This document shows positions 1 through 8,849 of a stretch of DNA of 64,000 nt, piece by piece. Position 1 is the stretch's first letter. Each line of letters starts with the position of its first letter. The notes under the pieces are model-generated. The model saw nothing but the letters and a program-made list of their open reading frames with translations. It searched no databases and had not been told where the DNA came from. The stretch spans positions 372,001 to 436,000 of the forward strand of contig NZ_JBOCEG010000003.1 in NCBI RefSeq assembly GCF_050586465.1, given 5' to 3'. A program made the translations under genes and the position numbers. This DNA is from CAJXYS01 sp913063035 (GTDB lineage: Bacteria; Pseudomonadota; Alphaproteobacteria; Rhodobacterales; Rhodobacteraceae).

Positions 1-569
1 TGCTGCGCCCCGAGCAGGGCTACCCGCTGCGGCTGGTCGTGCCGGGCTGGGAAGGCAACATGTGGGTCAAGTGGCTTCGCCGGATCGAGGTGGGCGACAA
101 GCCCTGGCATCACCGCGAGGAGACGTCGAAATACACCGACCTGCTGGAAAACGGCGACGCGCGGCGTTTCACCTGGGAGATGGACGCCAAGTCCGTCATC
201 ACCAACCCGAGCCCGCAGGCGCCGATCCTGCACGGCAAGGGCCACACGGTGCTGACAGGCGTCGCCTGGTCCGGCCGCGGCACCATCCCGCGGGTCGACG
301 TCACGATCGACGGCGGCAAGAACTGGCACCAGGCGCGCATGGACGGCCCGTCGCTGACGAAGTCGATGCACCGTTTCTACTACGAGTTCGACTGGGACGG
401 CTCGCCGCTGCTGCTGCAGAGCCGCGCGCATGATTCCACCGGCTACGTGCAGCCGACCAAGGACGAGCTGCGCAAGTTCCGCGGCGAGAACTCGATCTAC
501 CACAACAACGGCATCCAGACCTGGTATGTCAACGAGAAAGGGATCGCTGAAAATGTCGAAGTTTCTTAA
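1..569 (+). CDS. soxC: SoxC, sulfite dehydrogenase molybdopterin subunit (3' part)
   Basis: Only the C-terminal ~188 residues are in the window; the reading frame is open to base 1. SoxC is the molybdenum-cofactor subunit of the periplasmic SoxCD complex, the sulfur dehydrogenase that oxidises the outer sulfane sulfur bound to SoxYZ during thiosulfate oxidation. The visible part (GYPLRLVVPGWEG, WLRRIEV, GRGTIPRVDVTIDGG) has the pattern of the C-terminal Ig-like dimerisation domain of the sulfite-oxidase family. The Mo-binding domain and any Tat signal lie upstream. The stop at 567-569 lies inside soxD, a 17-nt overlap implying translational coupling. The identity is secured by soxD, soxE and soxF downstream. 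Confidence 0.93.
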   Translation, partial: LRPEQGYPLRLVVPGWEGNMWVKWLRRIEVGDKPWHHREETSKYTDLLENGDARRFTWEMDAKSVITNPSPQAPILHGKGHTVLTGVAWSGRGTIPRVDVTIDGGKNWHQARMDGPSLTKSMHRFYYEFDWDGSPLLLQSRAHDSTGYVQPTKDELRKFRGENSIYHNNGIQTWYVNEKGIAENVEVS

Positions 570-1620
570 GGCGCTCCTGGCAACCACGCTGCTGGCCGGT
601 CCGGTCGCGGCAGAGGAATTCGGGCTCGGCCGCGAGGCCCTGCCCGAGGAAATCGCGGCCTGGGACATCGATGTGCGTCCCGACGGTCAGGGCCTGCCCG
701 AGGGCAGCGGCACCGCCGAGGAAGGCGAGGTCATCTACGTGGAACGCTGCGCCGTGTGTCACGGCGATTTCGGCGAGGCGCGCGGCCGCTGGCCGGTGCT
801 GGCCGGCGGCGAGGACTCGCTCGACAGCGAGGATCCGGTCAAGACGGTGGGCTCCTACTGGCCGTACCTCTCGACGGTCTACGACTACGTGCACCGCGCC
901 ATGCCCTTCGGCGAGGCGCAGTCGCTGACCGCCGACGAGACCTACGCGCTGACGGCCTATATCCTCTATCTCAATTTCCTCGAGGATCTCGACTTCGAGC
1001 TGTCCCGGGACAACTTCGCAGAGGTCTCGCTGCCGAACGAGGACGGCTTCTTCATGGATGACCGTGAAGAGACCGAGTTCGCGGCCTTCGTCCGCGAACC
1101 CTGCATGGAGGACTGCAAGGACACGGTCGAGATCACCAAGCGGGCCGCCGTCATCGACGTGACCCCCGAGGACGCCGCCGCGCGTGAACGCGTCGAGTCG
1201 GCCGCCGAGGAACTGGCCGAGGCCGAGACGACGGAGGCCGCGACCACCGAGACGGCCGAAGCCGAGGCTCCCGCCGCAGAAGAGACGGCTGCGCCGGATC
1301 CCGAGCTGGTCGCCGCCGGCGAGAAGGTCTTCCGCAAGTGCCAGGCCTGCCACATGATCGGCGAGGGCGCGAAGAACCGCGTCGGGCCGCATCTGAACGG
1401 CATCATGGGCCGCACCGCGGGCACGCTCGATGGCTTCCGCTACTCCCCTGCGATGGTGGAGGCCGGCGAGGGCGGGCTGGTCTGGAACGACGAGACCGTC
1501 CAAGCCTATCTCGAGGATCCGCGCGGCTACATCAAGGGCAACCGCATGTCGTTTGCCGGCCTGCGCAAGGACGAGGAACTCGCGGCGATCACCGCCTACC
1601 TGCAGGCCGCGTCCGAGTAA
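553..1620 (+). CDS. soxD: SoxD, diheme c-type cytochrome subunit of sulfur dehydrogenase
   Basis: This 355-residue periplasmic cytochrome partners SoxC and takes electrons from sulfur oxidation. The start is ATG 553, overlapping the soxC end, because it is followed by a Sec signal (residues 1-20, ending GPVAA) and preceded by AAAGGGA. There are two haem sites: CAVCH at residues 66-70 and CQACH at 263-267. An acidic Ala/Glu/Thr-rich linker joins two cytochrome c domains. The second domain has the GPHLNGIMGR and RMSFAGL (axial Met) signatures of class I cytochrome c. Length and architecture match SoxD of Paracoccus-type Sox systems. Confidence 0.95.
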   Translation: MSKFLKALLATTLLAGPVAAEEFGLGREALPEEIAAWDIDVRPDGQGLPEGSGTAEEGEVIYVERCAVCHGDFGEARGRWPVLAGGEDSLDSEDPVKTVGSYWPYLSTVYDYVHRAMPFGEAQSLTADETYALTAYILYLNFLEDLDFELSRDNFAEVSLPNEDGFFMDDREETEFAAFVREPCMEDCKDTVEITKRAAVIDVTPEDAAARERVESAAEELAEAETTEAATTETAEAEAPAAEETAAPDPELVAAGEKVFRKCQACHMIGEGAKNRVGPHLNGIMGRTAGTLDGFRYSPAMVEAGEGGLVWNDETVQAYLEDPRGYIKGNRMSFAGLRKDEELAAITAYLQAASE

Positions 1621-1645
1621 GGCTATCGCCTTGAAAGCATTTGGA

Positions 1646-1673
1646 AACGGGCGGTCCCTCGGGGCCGCCCGTT
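1646..1673 (+). terminator. GC hairpin between soxD and soxE (weak terminator or attenuator)
   Basis: A stem of about 12 bp, with one G-T pair, is formed by AACGGGCGGTCC and the matching right arm around a short loop. It is followed by GTTCTGCTGT, a poor U-tract. It lies 26 bases after the soxD stop in the 157-base gap before soxE. It may reduce or stop transcription after soxCD, or act as a processing/stability element separating soxEF levels from soxCD. Read from sequence only. Confidence 0.45.
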
Positions 1674-1777
1674 CTGCTGTCGGGGACCGCGATGCCGCCT
1701 GCGCCGGCGGGTGTGCCGGGCTGCACGATACATCCGCAAGAACGTATTCGAATATTGTTGATGAGCTCCGGATTTTG

Positions 1778-2497
1778 ATGCAATGTTTCGTCATGCGTAT
1801 CCGGTCGCTCCTTGCCTGTTTCTGCCTTTTCAGCCTGCCGCCGGCCGTCTTGGCGCAGGATCTCGGCGACCCGGAGCGGGGTGCGGACCTCTGGGGACAG
1901 TGCAGTGGCTGCCACGAGATCGGAGAGGGCGCCGAGAACGGGATCGGCCCGCATCTGAACGGGATTTTCGGACGCCGCGCCGGCGCATTGGACGACTTCC
2001 GCTATTCGCAGCCGATGCAGCGCATGGGGGCCGACGGGCTGACCTGGACGCTCGAGACGCTCGACGCCTATATCGAGATGCCGCGCGCCCTGGTGTCGGG
2101 CACCCGGATGAGCTTCCCCGGAATCGAGGATGCCGGCGAGCGGGCCGACGTGCTGGCCTATCTGCGGGCGTTTTCCGACGATCCGGCCAACATCCCCGAG
2201 GCGGCTCCCACGGCGATGCCCACCGACCATGACGTCGACCCGGAGATCCTGGCGATACAGGGGGACCCGGAATATGGCGAATACCTCTCGAGCGAGTGCA
2301 CGACCTGCCATCAGAGCGACGGCTCGGATTCGGGCATTCCCTCGATCATCTACTGGCCCGAGGAGGATTTCGTCGTCGCCATGCATGCCTACAAGCGCGA
2401 GCTGCGCCCGCATCCCGTGATGCAGATGATCGCGGGGCGTCTCTCCAACGAAGAGATCGCGGCGCTGGCCGCCTATTTCGCGAACCCGGACGACTGA
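1778..2497 (+). CDS. soxE: SoxE, periplasmic diheme cytochrome c
   Basis: This is a c-type cytochrome of up to 239 residues located between soxD and soxF, which is the position of soxE in Paracoccus and Rhodovulum sox clusters. Two haem motifs are visible: CSGCH (residues 42-46) and CTTCH (174-178). The first half strongly resembles the second domain of the neighbouring SoxD (GPHLNGIFGRRAG, TRMSFPGI), suggesting a shared origin. The start may be ATG 1778 or ATG 1793; the latter gives a cleaner signal peptide (MRIRSLL... to AVLAQ). By family it should be the electron-transfer partner of SoxF. A hairpin separates it from soxD, so it may have its own promoter. Confidence 0.85.
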   Translation: MQCFVMRIRSLLACFCLFSLPPAVLAQDLGDPERGADLWGQCSGCHEIGEGAENGIGPHLNGIFGRRAGALDDFRYSQPMQRMGADGLTWTLETLDAYIEMPRALVSGTRMSFPGIEDAGERADVLAYLRAFSDDPANIPEAAPTAMPTDHDVDPEILAIQGDPEYGEYLSSECTTCHQSDGSDSGIPSIIYWPEEDFVVAMHAYKRELRPHPVMQMIAGRLSNEEIAALAAYFANPDD

Positions 2498-2536
2498 ATC
2501 CGGGGCGCGACGTTCACTTAACCAGGGAGGAGTATC

Positions 2537-3799
2537 ATGAAACTCAACAGACGCAGCTTCCTCGGCGCGTCGGCGGCCGCTTCGGCCATGCTGGCCGCGC
2601 CGCAAGTTCTCGGCCAGGCCCGGCCGCGCGTGGTGGTGGTCGGGGGCGGCGCCGGCGGCGCCACGGCGGCGCGCTACATCGCCAAGGACAGCGACGGCGC
2701 CATCGACGTGACGCTGATCGAACCCTCGCGCAGCTACTATACCTGCTTCTTCTCGAACCTCTATATCGGCGGCTTCCGCGACTTCGCCTCGATCGGTCAC
2801 AGCTATGGAACGCTGGCGGCGGAGTACGGCATCAACGTGGTGCATGACTGGGCGACCGGCGTCGACAGGGACGCCCGGACGGTGGAGCTCGCCGGCGGGG
2901 GCGCGCTGCCCTATGACAGGCTGATCCTCTCGCCGGGCATCGATTTCGTCGAGGGCTCGGTGCCGGGCTGGTCCGTGGCCGAGCAGAACGCGATGCCGCA
3001 TGCCTACAAGGCCGGCAGCCAGACCCAGCTTCTCAAGGCCCAGATCGAGGCGATGCCCGAGGGCGGCGTCTTCGGCATGGTGGCCCCGCCCAACCCCTAT
3101 CGCTGCCCGCCGGGACCCTATGAGCGGATCTCGATGGTGGCCCATCTGCTGCAGCAGATTAACCCGACCGCGCGGATCCTTGTGGCCGACCCCAAGGCCA
3201 AGTTCTCGAAACAGGCGCTCTTCGAGGAGGGCTGGAACAAGCATTATCCCGGCATGGTCGAGCGCATCGGCCCGGATTTCGGCGGCGAGAATGTCGAGGT
3301 GCGGCCGGCCGCCATGGAAATCGTCATCGACGGGGTCGTGGAAAAGGTCGACGCCTGCAACGTCATTCCGGCGCAGAAAGCCGGGCGCATCTGTGCCGAG
3401 GCCGGCCTGACCGACGGCAACTGGGCCCCGGTCGTGCCGCACACGATGGCCAGCCGCATGGACGAGAACATCCATATCCTGGGCGACGCCACGGACCAGG
3501 GCGACATGCCGAAATCCGGCTTCTCGGCCAACAGCCAGGCCAAGGTCGCCGCGATGGCGGTGCGCGCCGCGCTGACCGACAGCCGCATGTTCCCGGCCAA
3601 GTTCGCCAACACCTGCTGGTCGCTGATCGACACCGATGACGGCGTCAAGGTCGGCGCGAGCTACGAGGCGACGGATGAGAAGATCGCCAAGACCGACGGC
3701 TTCATCAGCCAGACCGGCGAGGATGCGGCACTGCGCAAGGCGACCTACGAGGAAAGCATCGGCTGGTACGACGGCATCACCTCGGATATGTTCGGCTGA
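2537..3799 (+). CDS. soxF: SoxF, FCSD-type flavoprotein (sulfide dehydrogenase flavoprotein chain)
   Basis: This 420-residue protein is homologous to the flavoprotein of flavocytochrome c sulfide dehydrogenase. It starts with a twin-arginine signal (RRSFLGA at residues 5-11) and then an FAD-binding dinucleotide fold (VVVVGGGAGG, about 33-41). Two Cys positions typical of the redox-active disulfide of FCSD can be seen, in CPPGPYER and in NTCWSL. SD AGGGAGGAG precedes the ATG. It is probably the last gene of the sox operon here, as a strong intrinsic terminator follows within 30 bases. In Paracoccus-type systems SoxF is not essential for thiosulfate oxidation but enhances Sox activity; the partner cytochrome would be SoxE. 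Confidence 0.93.
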   Translation: MKLNRRSFLGASAAASAMLAAPQVLGQARPRVVVVGGGAGGATAARYIAKDSDGAIDVTLIEPSRSYYTCFFSNLYIGGFRDFASIGHSYGTLAAEYGINVVHDWATGVDRDARTVELAGGGALPYDRLILSPGIDFVEGSVPGWSVAEQNAMPHAYKAGSQTQLLKAQIEAMPEGGVFGMVAPPNPYRCPPGPYERISMVAHLLQQINPTARILVADPKAKFSKQALFEEGWNKHYPGMVERIGPDFGGENVEVRPAAMEIVIDGVVEKVDACNVIPAQKAGRICAEAGLTDGNWAPVVPHTMASRMDENIHILGDATDQGDMPKSGFSANSQAKVAAMAVRAALTDSRMFPAKFANTCWSLIDTDDGVKVGASYEATDEKIAKTDGFISQTGEDAALRKATYEESIGWYDGITSDMFG

Positions 3800-3825
3800 C
3801 AGAATCCTCGGGGAGGAGGAGGAAG

Positions 3826-3854
3826 GGCCCCCGCCGCGGCGGGGGCCTTTTTTT
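3826..3854 (+). terminator. Intrinsic terminator after soxF
   Basis: A perfect GC stem (GGCCCCCGCC facing GGCGGGGGCC) is followed directly by eight T residues, 27 bases after the soxF stop. It also separates the sox genes from the convergent permease gene. The reverse strand lacks a comparable T-run, so its main direction is plus. Confidence 0.9.
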
Positions 3855-3868
3855 GTCGTGCGGTCAGG

Positions 3869-5314
3869 TCAGCGGTCGACGCCCTTGCCGGCCCAGCCGC
3901 CGGAGACCTCCTCGGTGGCCTCGCCGGGCAGGGTATCCGGCAGGATCAGGTTCAGCACGATGGCGATCAGCGCGGCCGGCAGGATGCCCGAGGCCGCCAG
4001 CACCCGCAGCGTGTCCGGCAGGAACTGCAGCGCGTTCGGATCGCCGGGTGCAAGGTTCATCACCTCGAGTTGCAGCCCCAGCCCGATGGAGAGCGCGACC
4101 GCGAAGATCACCATGTTGCGGCGGTTCCAGGTCACGTCGGCCAGCATCGAGACGCCGGCCGCCACGACCATGCCGAACATCACGATCACGCCGCCGCCCA
4201 GCACCTCGATCGGCACGGTGCGGATCAGCGCGCCGACCTTGGGCACGAGCCCGCAGACGATCAGGAAAAGCGCCCCGATGGTCACGACGTGGCGGCTCAT
4301 CACGCCGGTCATGGCGATCAGCCCGACATTCTGGCTGAACGAGGTGTTGGGCATGCCGCCGAAGATCCCGGCGATCGCCGTGCCGATCCCGTCGGCGAAG
4401 GTCGCGCCGCGGATCTCCTCGTCGGTGGCCTCGCGGTTGGCGCCGCCCTTGGTGATCCCCGACACGTCGCCCACCGTTTCGACCGCCGAGACGAAGGCCA
4501 TCAGCGAAAAGCCGATGACCGCCGCCAGCGAGAACTCGAAGCCGTAGCGGAACGGGTCCGGCAGCGCGAAGCTCTTGGCGAAGGTCCAGCTCTGGCTGAT
4601 GCCCTCGACGCTCTGGATGCCCATGACGAGCGCGTAGGCATAGCCCGCGAGGATGCCCACCAGCACGGCAGAGACCGACAGCATGCCGCGGGCGAAGAAC
4701 TTGAGCCCGAGCGTGACGACGATCACCACGAAGGCGGCCGACCAGTTCAGGAGGCTGCCGTATTCGGGGTTGTCGAACTGCTTGGCCGGGACGCCGCCCG
4801 CGGCGTACTCGATGCCGACCTTGACCAGCGCGAGCCCGATCATCGTCACCACCAGCCCGGTCACCAGGGGCGGCAGCGCGAAGCGGATACGCCCGATGAA
4901 GGTGCCGATCAGCGCATGGAAAATACCGCCGATGATCACGCCGCCGAAGAGCGCGGCCAGCGCGTCCACGCCCTTGCCCGCGACCAGCGGGATCATGATC
5001 GGGATGAAGGCGAAGCTGGTGCCCTGCACGATGGGCAGCCGCGCGCCCGCCGGGCCGACCCCGATGGTCTGGATCAGCGTGGCGACGCCGGCGAACAGCA
5101 TCGACATCTGGATCAGGTAGAGCATTTCCGGGAAATCCGGCGAGTTGGAGCCGAAGCCGAACCCGGCGGCGCCGGCGACGATGATCGCCGGCGTGACGTT
5201 CGAGACGAACATCGCCAGCACGTGCTGGATCCCCAGCGGCACCGCCTTGACGAGCGGCGGGGTATAATTCGGATCGCGGAGTTGCTCCGGCGTTCCTATG
5301 GAGCTGTCGGCCAT
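3869..5314 (-). CDS. NCS2-family urate/xanthine:H+ permease
   Basis: This is a 481-residue multi-spanning inner-membrane protein of the nucleobase-ascorbate transporter (NCS2) family. The NAT signature is clear (QNVGLIAMTG), along with hydrophobic segments throughout and a short polar tail. The start is ATG 5314 because GGGAGGA lies just upstream; an earlier in-frame ATG at 5374 adds an arginine-rich stretch with no ribosome site and is rejected. It lies downstream of allA and puuE-uraD in the same direction, 25 bases after allA, so it probably imports urate (UacT-like) for the pathway. Xanthine or uracil specificity cannot be excluded from sequence alone. Confidence 0.85.
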   Translation of the reverse strand: MADSSIGTPEQLRDPNYTPPLVKAVPLGIQHVLAMFVSNVTPAIIVAGAAGFGFGSNSPDFPEMLYLIQMSMLFAGVATLIQTIGVGPAGARLPIVQGTSFAFIPIMIPLVAGKGVDALAALFGGVIIGGIFHALIGTFIGRIRFALPPLVTGLVVTMIGLALVKVGIEYAAGGVPAKQFDNPEYGSLLNWSAAFVVIVVTLGLKFFARGMLSVSAVLVGILAGYAYALVMGIQSVEGISQSWTFAKSFALPDPFRYGFEFSLAAVIGFSLMAFVSAVETVGDVSGITKGGANREATDEEIRGATFADGIGTAIAGIFGGMPNTSFSQNVGLIAMTGVMSRHVVTIGALFLIVCGLVPKVGALIRTVPIEVLGGGVIVMFGMVVAAGVSMLADVTWNRRNMVIFAVALSIGLGLQLEVMNLAPGDPNALQFLPDTLRVLAASGILPAALIAIVLNLILPDTLPGEATEEVSGGWAGKGVDR

Positions 5315-5339
5315 GTCTCGTTCCTCCCGTGAGTGTTGG

Positions 5340-5867
5340 CTATGTGTCCGGCGTTTCTGCGAACGCCTTGGCATCCACGGCCGTCCCGACCGTGTAGGGA
5401 ACCTCGAAGCGGTGTTCCTCGAGATTGGCGCCGGGACCGATATAGTCGACCACGGCGAAAAGGGCGGGGCGCCCGACCGGGGTCAGCACACCGTGCCAGG
5501 TGCCCCGGCGATAGTTGACGCCCTGGCCGGGCGCCGTGCGAAAGGCCAGTGGCCGGCCCGGGTGGCCCTCCGCGTCGGGGGCCACGATCACCAGGAAGGG
5601 ATCGGCCGAGAGCGGCAGGAAGGCCTGGCTGCCCAGCGGATGGCGTTCCATCAGTGCCAGCGTCAGCGGCAGCGCGTACGGCTGGCCGTGGAAGAGGCTG
5701 ATCCCGGCGCGGCCCTCCGGTGCGAAGTCGAGCGTCGCGCGATCGGTATAGCGCGCGCACATGCCGGCATTGATCATCGCGTCCGGCGGGCCCTCGGGCG
5801 CGATGACCTCTCCGAAGGGCGCGAAGGCCTCCGCGGTCAGCGGCGCGATGGCGATCTCGCGGCTCAT
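5340..5867 (-). CDS. allA: Ureidoglycolate lyase
   Basis: This 175-residue cytoplasmic enzyme of the AllA family (cupin-like fold) splits ureidoglycolate into glyoxylate and urea, the last step of allantoin breakdown. Family features are the N-terminal PLTAEAFAPFGEVI and the central YRRGTWHGVLTPV with the conserved His. Its ATG overlaps the TGA of the puuE-uraD fusion in an ATGA junction, so translation is coupled. Length is normal for the family. No allantoate amidohydrolase or allantoicase gene is in the window, so the step supplying ureidoglycolate must be encoded elsewhere or upstream of the region seen. Confidence 0.92.
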   Translation of the reverse strand: MSREIAIAPLTAEAFAPFGEVIAPEGPPDAMINAGMCARYTDRATLDFAPEGRAGISLFHGQPYALPLTLALMERHPLGSQAFLPLSADPFLVIVAPDAEGHPGRPLAFRTAPGQGVNYRRGTWHGVLTPVGRPALFAVVDYIGPGANLEEHRFEVPYTVGTAVDAKAFAETPDT

Positions 5868-7285
5868 TCCGGAAGCTTTTCGGACAGCCGCAGCCGGGCG
5901 ATGCGTTCCACCTGCCGGCAGGCCTCCGCGAACTCGGTCTCGCGGTCGTTGGCGATCCGGCGCTCGAAGGCGGCGAGGATCGAGGTCTTGTCGTGGTCGC
6001 GCACCGCGATGATGAAGGGAAAGCCGAATTTCTCGACATAGGCGGTGTTCAGGCGCTCGAAGCTCGCGCGTTCGGTGTCGGTCAGCGCATCGAGCCCGGC
6101 CGAGGCCTGCTCGGCGGTGGACTCGGCCGTCAGACGCCGGGCCGCGGCGAGCTTGCCGGCAAGGTCCGGATGCGCGGTCAGCACGCCGAGCCGCTCCTTG
6201 GGGCTGGCGCTGCGGAAGACGCGGGCCAGCGCGTTGTGCACCCCGGCCGCGCTGTCATGGGCCGGGCCCAGTTCCAGCGCATGGGCGCGGTCGGCGATCC
6301 AGGGCGAATGCTCGAACACGCCGCCGAAGGCCGCGACGAAGGCGGCGCGATCCATCTCGGAGGGGCGGGTCGCCCGCGCCGGGGCGGGATGGGTGGCCTG
6401 CCAGTGTTCCGCGATGTCGATGCGGCGTGCGAACCACACGTCGTCATGCGCCAGCGCGTGGTCGAGAAACCGCTGCAGCGCCATGATCCGGCCCGGGCGC
6501 CCGGCCAACCGGCAGTGAAGCCCGATGGACAGCATCTTTGGCCGGCCGGCCGCGCCCTCGGCATAGAGCGCGTCGAAACTGTCGCGCAGATAGGCGAAGA
6601 ACTGGTCGCCCGCGTTGAAGCCTTGCGGCGTGGCAAACCGCATGTCGTTGGCATCGAGCGTGTAGGGCACGATCAGCTGATCGCGGTCTGCGACCCGGAC
6701 CCGGTAGGGCAGGTCGTCGGCATAGCTGTCGGCGATGTAGTCGAACGCGCCTTCCTCGGCGGCCAGGCGAAGGGTGTTCACGGAACAGCGCCCGGTGTAC
6801 CAGCCGCGCGGCGGGGCGCCCGTCACCTCGGCGTGCAGGCGGATCGCGGCGCGGATCTGCGCGCGCTCCTCCTCCTCGGGCATGTCCTTGTGCTCGATCC
6901 ACTTGAGCCCATGGCTGGCGATCTCCCAGCCGGCCTCCTGCATCGCCTCGAGCTGGGCGGGGGCGCGGGCAAGGGCGGTGGCCACCCCGAAGACGGTGAC
7001 CGGGATCCCGCGTCCGGTGAAGAGCCGGTGCAGGCGCCAGAAGCCGGCCCGGGCGCCGTATTCGTAGATCGATTCCATGTTCCAGTGCCGCTGGCCGGGC
7101 CAGGCGGCCGCGCCGACGATCTCGGACAGGAACGCCTCCGACGCCGGGTCACCATGCAGGATGCAGTTCTCGCCGCCTTCCTCGAAATTGACCACGATCT
7201 GGACGGCGATCCGGGCGCCCCCCGGCCATTGCGCGTCGGGGGGCGTGGCGCCGTAGCCCTGCATGTCGCGCGGGTAGCGTTTCAA
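5864..7285 (-). CDS. puuE: Bifunctional allantoinase (PuuE) / OHCU decarboxylase (UraD) fusion
   Basis: The 473-residue protein has two parts. Residues 1 to about 300 resemble the metal-independent PuuE-type allantoinase of the polysaccharide deacetylase-like superfamily (YPRDMQGYG, WPGGARIAVQIVVNFEEGGE, ASHGLKW). Residues about 315-473 resemble 2-oxo-4-hydroxy-4-carboxy-5-ureidoimidazoline decarboxylase (FEHSPWIADRA, KFGFPFIIAVR). It therefore makes allantoin from OHCU and opens it to allantoate. The start is taken as TTG 7285: AGGGAGA is placed 6-7 bases upstream and the YPRD motif that begins PuuE proteins follows; ATG 7264 would cut into this motif. It forms an operon with allA and the permease. 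Confidence 0.93.
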   Translation of the reverse strand: MKRYPRDMQGYGATPPDAQWPGGARIAVQIVVNFEEGGENCILHGDPASEAFLSEIVGAAAWPGQRHWNMESIYEYGARAGFWRLHRLFTGRGIPVTVFGVATALARAPAQLEAMQEAGWEIASHGLKWIEHKDMPEEEERAQIRAAIRLHAEVTGAPPRGWYTGRCSVNTLRLAAEEGAFDYIADSYADDLPYRVRVADRDQLIVPYTLDANDMRFATPQGFNAGDQFFAYLRDSFDALYAEGAAGRPKMLSIGLHCRLAGRPGRIMALQRFLDHALAHDDVWFARRIDIAEHWQATHPAPARATRPSEMDRAAFVAAFGGVFEHSPWIADRAHALELGPAHDSAAGVHNALARVFRSASPKERLGVLTAHPDLAGKLAAARRLTAESTAEQASAGLDALTDTERASFERLNTAYVEKFGFPFIIAVRDHDKTSILAAFERRIANDRETEFAEACRQVERIARLRLSEKLPE

Positions 7286-7454
7286 TCGGGTCTCCCTGGC
7301 TTGGTCCGCCGCTCTTCCGGCGACGCCTGAGATCGTTCATAATCGAGAAAGCCGTCCCATGTTTTCAAAATTTTCCATAAGCACTTCAGTTTCCCGCCCG
7401 GTTCCCCGAAACCGGGGCAGGGCGCATGATGGCGCAAACAGACAGGAGCGCGAG

Positions 7455-7820
7455 ATGAGCGGCGATACCGGTTTCCTGACGACCCATGTTCTGGATACGG
7501 CGACGGGGCGCCCGGCGGCGGGCATGACGGTCACGCTCTACCGGCTAAACGGGCAGGGGCGGACGCAGATCCGCGCGATGCGGACCAATGCCGACGGGCG
7601 CACCGACAGCCCGATCCTGCCCGCGGCGGAGTTCGCCATCGGCACCTACGAGCTGGAATTCGACGTGGGCGCCTATCTCGACGCGCAGGGCACCGACAGC
7701 GGAACGCCGCGCTTCCTCGACCTGGTGCCGATCCGCTTCGGCATCGGCGAGGCCGACAGCCATTACCACGTGCCGCTGCTGGTCTCGCCCTTCGGCTATT
7801 CCACCTATCGCGGCAGCTGA
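7455..7820 (+). CDS. uraH: 5-Hydroxyisourate hydrolase (transthyretin-like)
   Basis: This 121-residue enzyme hydrolyses 5-hydroxyisourate, the product of urate oxidation, to OHCU. It has the three family signatures: N-terminal LTTHVLD (catalytic His), central RTNADGRTD with the Arg, and the C-terminal tetrapeptide YRGS. The start ATG 7455 has AGGAG upstream; an in-frame ATG at 7359 would add an implausible Arg-rich leader. It is divergent from puuE-uraD with 169 bases between, so a shared control region is likely. Its last 16 bases overlap the end of the convergent LysR gene. Confidence 0.95.
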   Translation: MSGDTGFLTTHVLDTATGRPAAGMTVTLYRLNGQGRTQIRAMRTNADGRTDSPILPAAEFAIGTYELEFDVGAYLDAQGTDSGTPRFLDLVPIRFGIGEADSHYHVPLLVSPFGYSTYRGS

Positions 7821-8737
7821 GCCAGCGCTTCCTTGGCGCGCAACGCCTCGCGGCAGCGCGCGATCATGAAATCTATGAAGACGCGTATCTTGGTGTCCTG
7901 CAGGCGCCTGTGGGGGTAGAGACAGGCCAGCTGCACCGGAACGGGCGGCGTGTCCTCGGCCACCGGCACCAGTGCGCCCGAGGCCAGGTGTTCGGCGACC
8001 TCGAAGACCGGCTTGTTGACGATGCCGCGCCCCTCGAGCGCCCACATCGTCAGCACGTCGCCGTCATCCGACTCGTAGGGTCCCGAGACCTCGAAGCGGA
8101 TCGGCCCGTCCGGGGTCGAGAGCAGCCACTGGAATTCCGGCTGTCCGGGGAAGCGCAGGAGCAGGCAGTCATGCTTGTCGGTCACCAGTGCGCGGCCGTT
8201 GGCCGGCATGCCGCGGCGCGCGATATAGGCGGGCGCCGCGCAGAGGATGCGGGGACAGTCCGCGATCACCCGCACCTTCAGGTTCGAATCCTCCAGCTGG
8301 CCGAGCGTGAAGGCCACGTCGAGCCCCTCGGCGGTGATGTCGACCTTGCGATCCGACAGCCGCAGCCGGACGTCGATCTCCGGATACTCGTCCTTGAACG
8401 CCGGCACGTGCGGCGCGATGAAGCGCCGCCCGACGCCCAGCGGCGCGGCCACGAAGATCGAGCCGCGCGGGTTGTGGGCGACATCCGCGACCGCGGCCTC
8501 GGCGGCCTCGATCGCCTCGATCACCTTGAGCGCCCCGTCATAGAAGATCCGCCCGTGTTCGGTGGGCTTGAGCGTGCGGGTCGTGCGGTTGAAGAGGCGC
8601 ACGCCGAGATGCTTTTCCAACTCCGCGATGCGGCTCGAGGCGACGGCCGGCGACACCCGCTGGTCGCGCGCGGCCGCCGACATCGATCCGAGTTCGTAGA
8701 CCCGCAGGAACATGCGCACGTTGTTGACATAGGACAT
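7805..8737 (-). CDS. LysR-family transcriptional regulator (probable urate-pathway regulator)
   Basis: This 310-residue protein has an N-terminal winged HTH (residues about 3-62; FLRVYELGSMSAAARDQRVSPAVASSRIAELE) and a LysR substrate-binding domain. The start is ATG 8737; the extended frame to 8914 runs through the puuD promoter and gene. It is divergent from puuD with 112 bases between them and lies among urate genes, so the usual LysR arrangement predicts control of puuD with a purine metabolite as co-inducer. That role is inferred from position. The 3' end overlaps uraH by 16 bases in convergent orientation. Confidence 0.9.
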   Translation of the reverse strand: MSYVNNVRMFLRVYELGSMSAAARDQRVSPAVASSRIAELEKHLGVRLFNRTTRTLKPTEHGRIFYDGALKVIEAIEAAEAAVADVAHNPRGSIFVAAPLGVGRRFIAPHVPAFKDEYPEIDVRLRLSDRKVDITAEGLDVAFTLGQLEDSNLKVRVIADCPRILCAAPAYIARRGMPANGRALVTDKHDCLLLRFPGQPEFQWLLSTPDGPIRFEVSGPYESDDGDVLTMWALEGRGIVNKPVFEVAEHLASGALVPVAEDTPPVPVQLACLYPHRRLQDTKIRVFIDFMIARCREALRAKEALAQLPR

Positions 8738-8849
8738 GGGCGCGGAGCTTAGGATTGTTCTGGTATCTTTGAAAGTGCTTGGTTGATTGTTCGGCTTCAC
8801 GGAAGGCACGCATCCGGTCACTCTCGGGCCGGAGCAATACGAGGTCATC

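Noticed and set aside
529..1794. Long minus-strand open frames opposite soxD, soxF, obgE, soxE and many other genes
   Set aside because: They are antisense shadows caused by high GC at third codon positions; none shows a recognisable protein.
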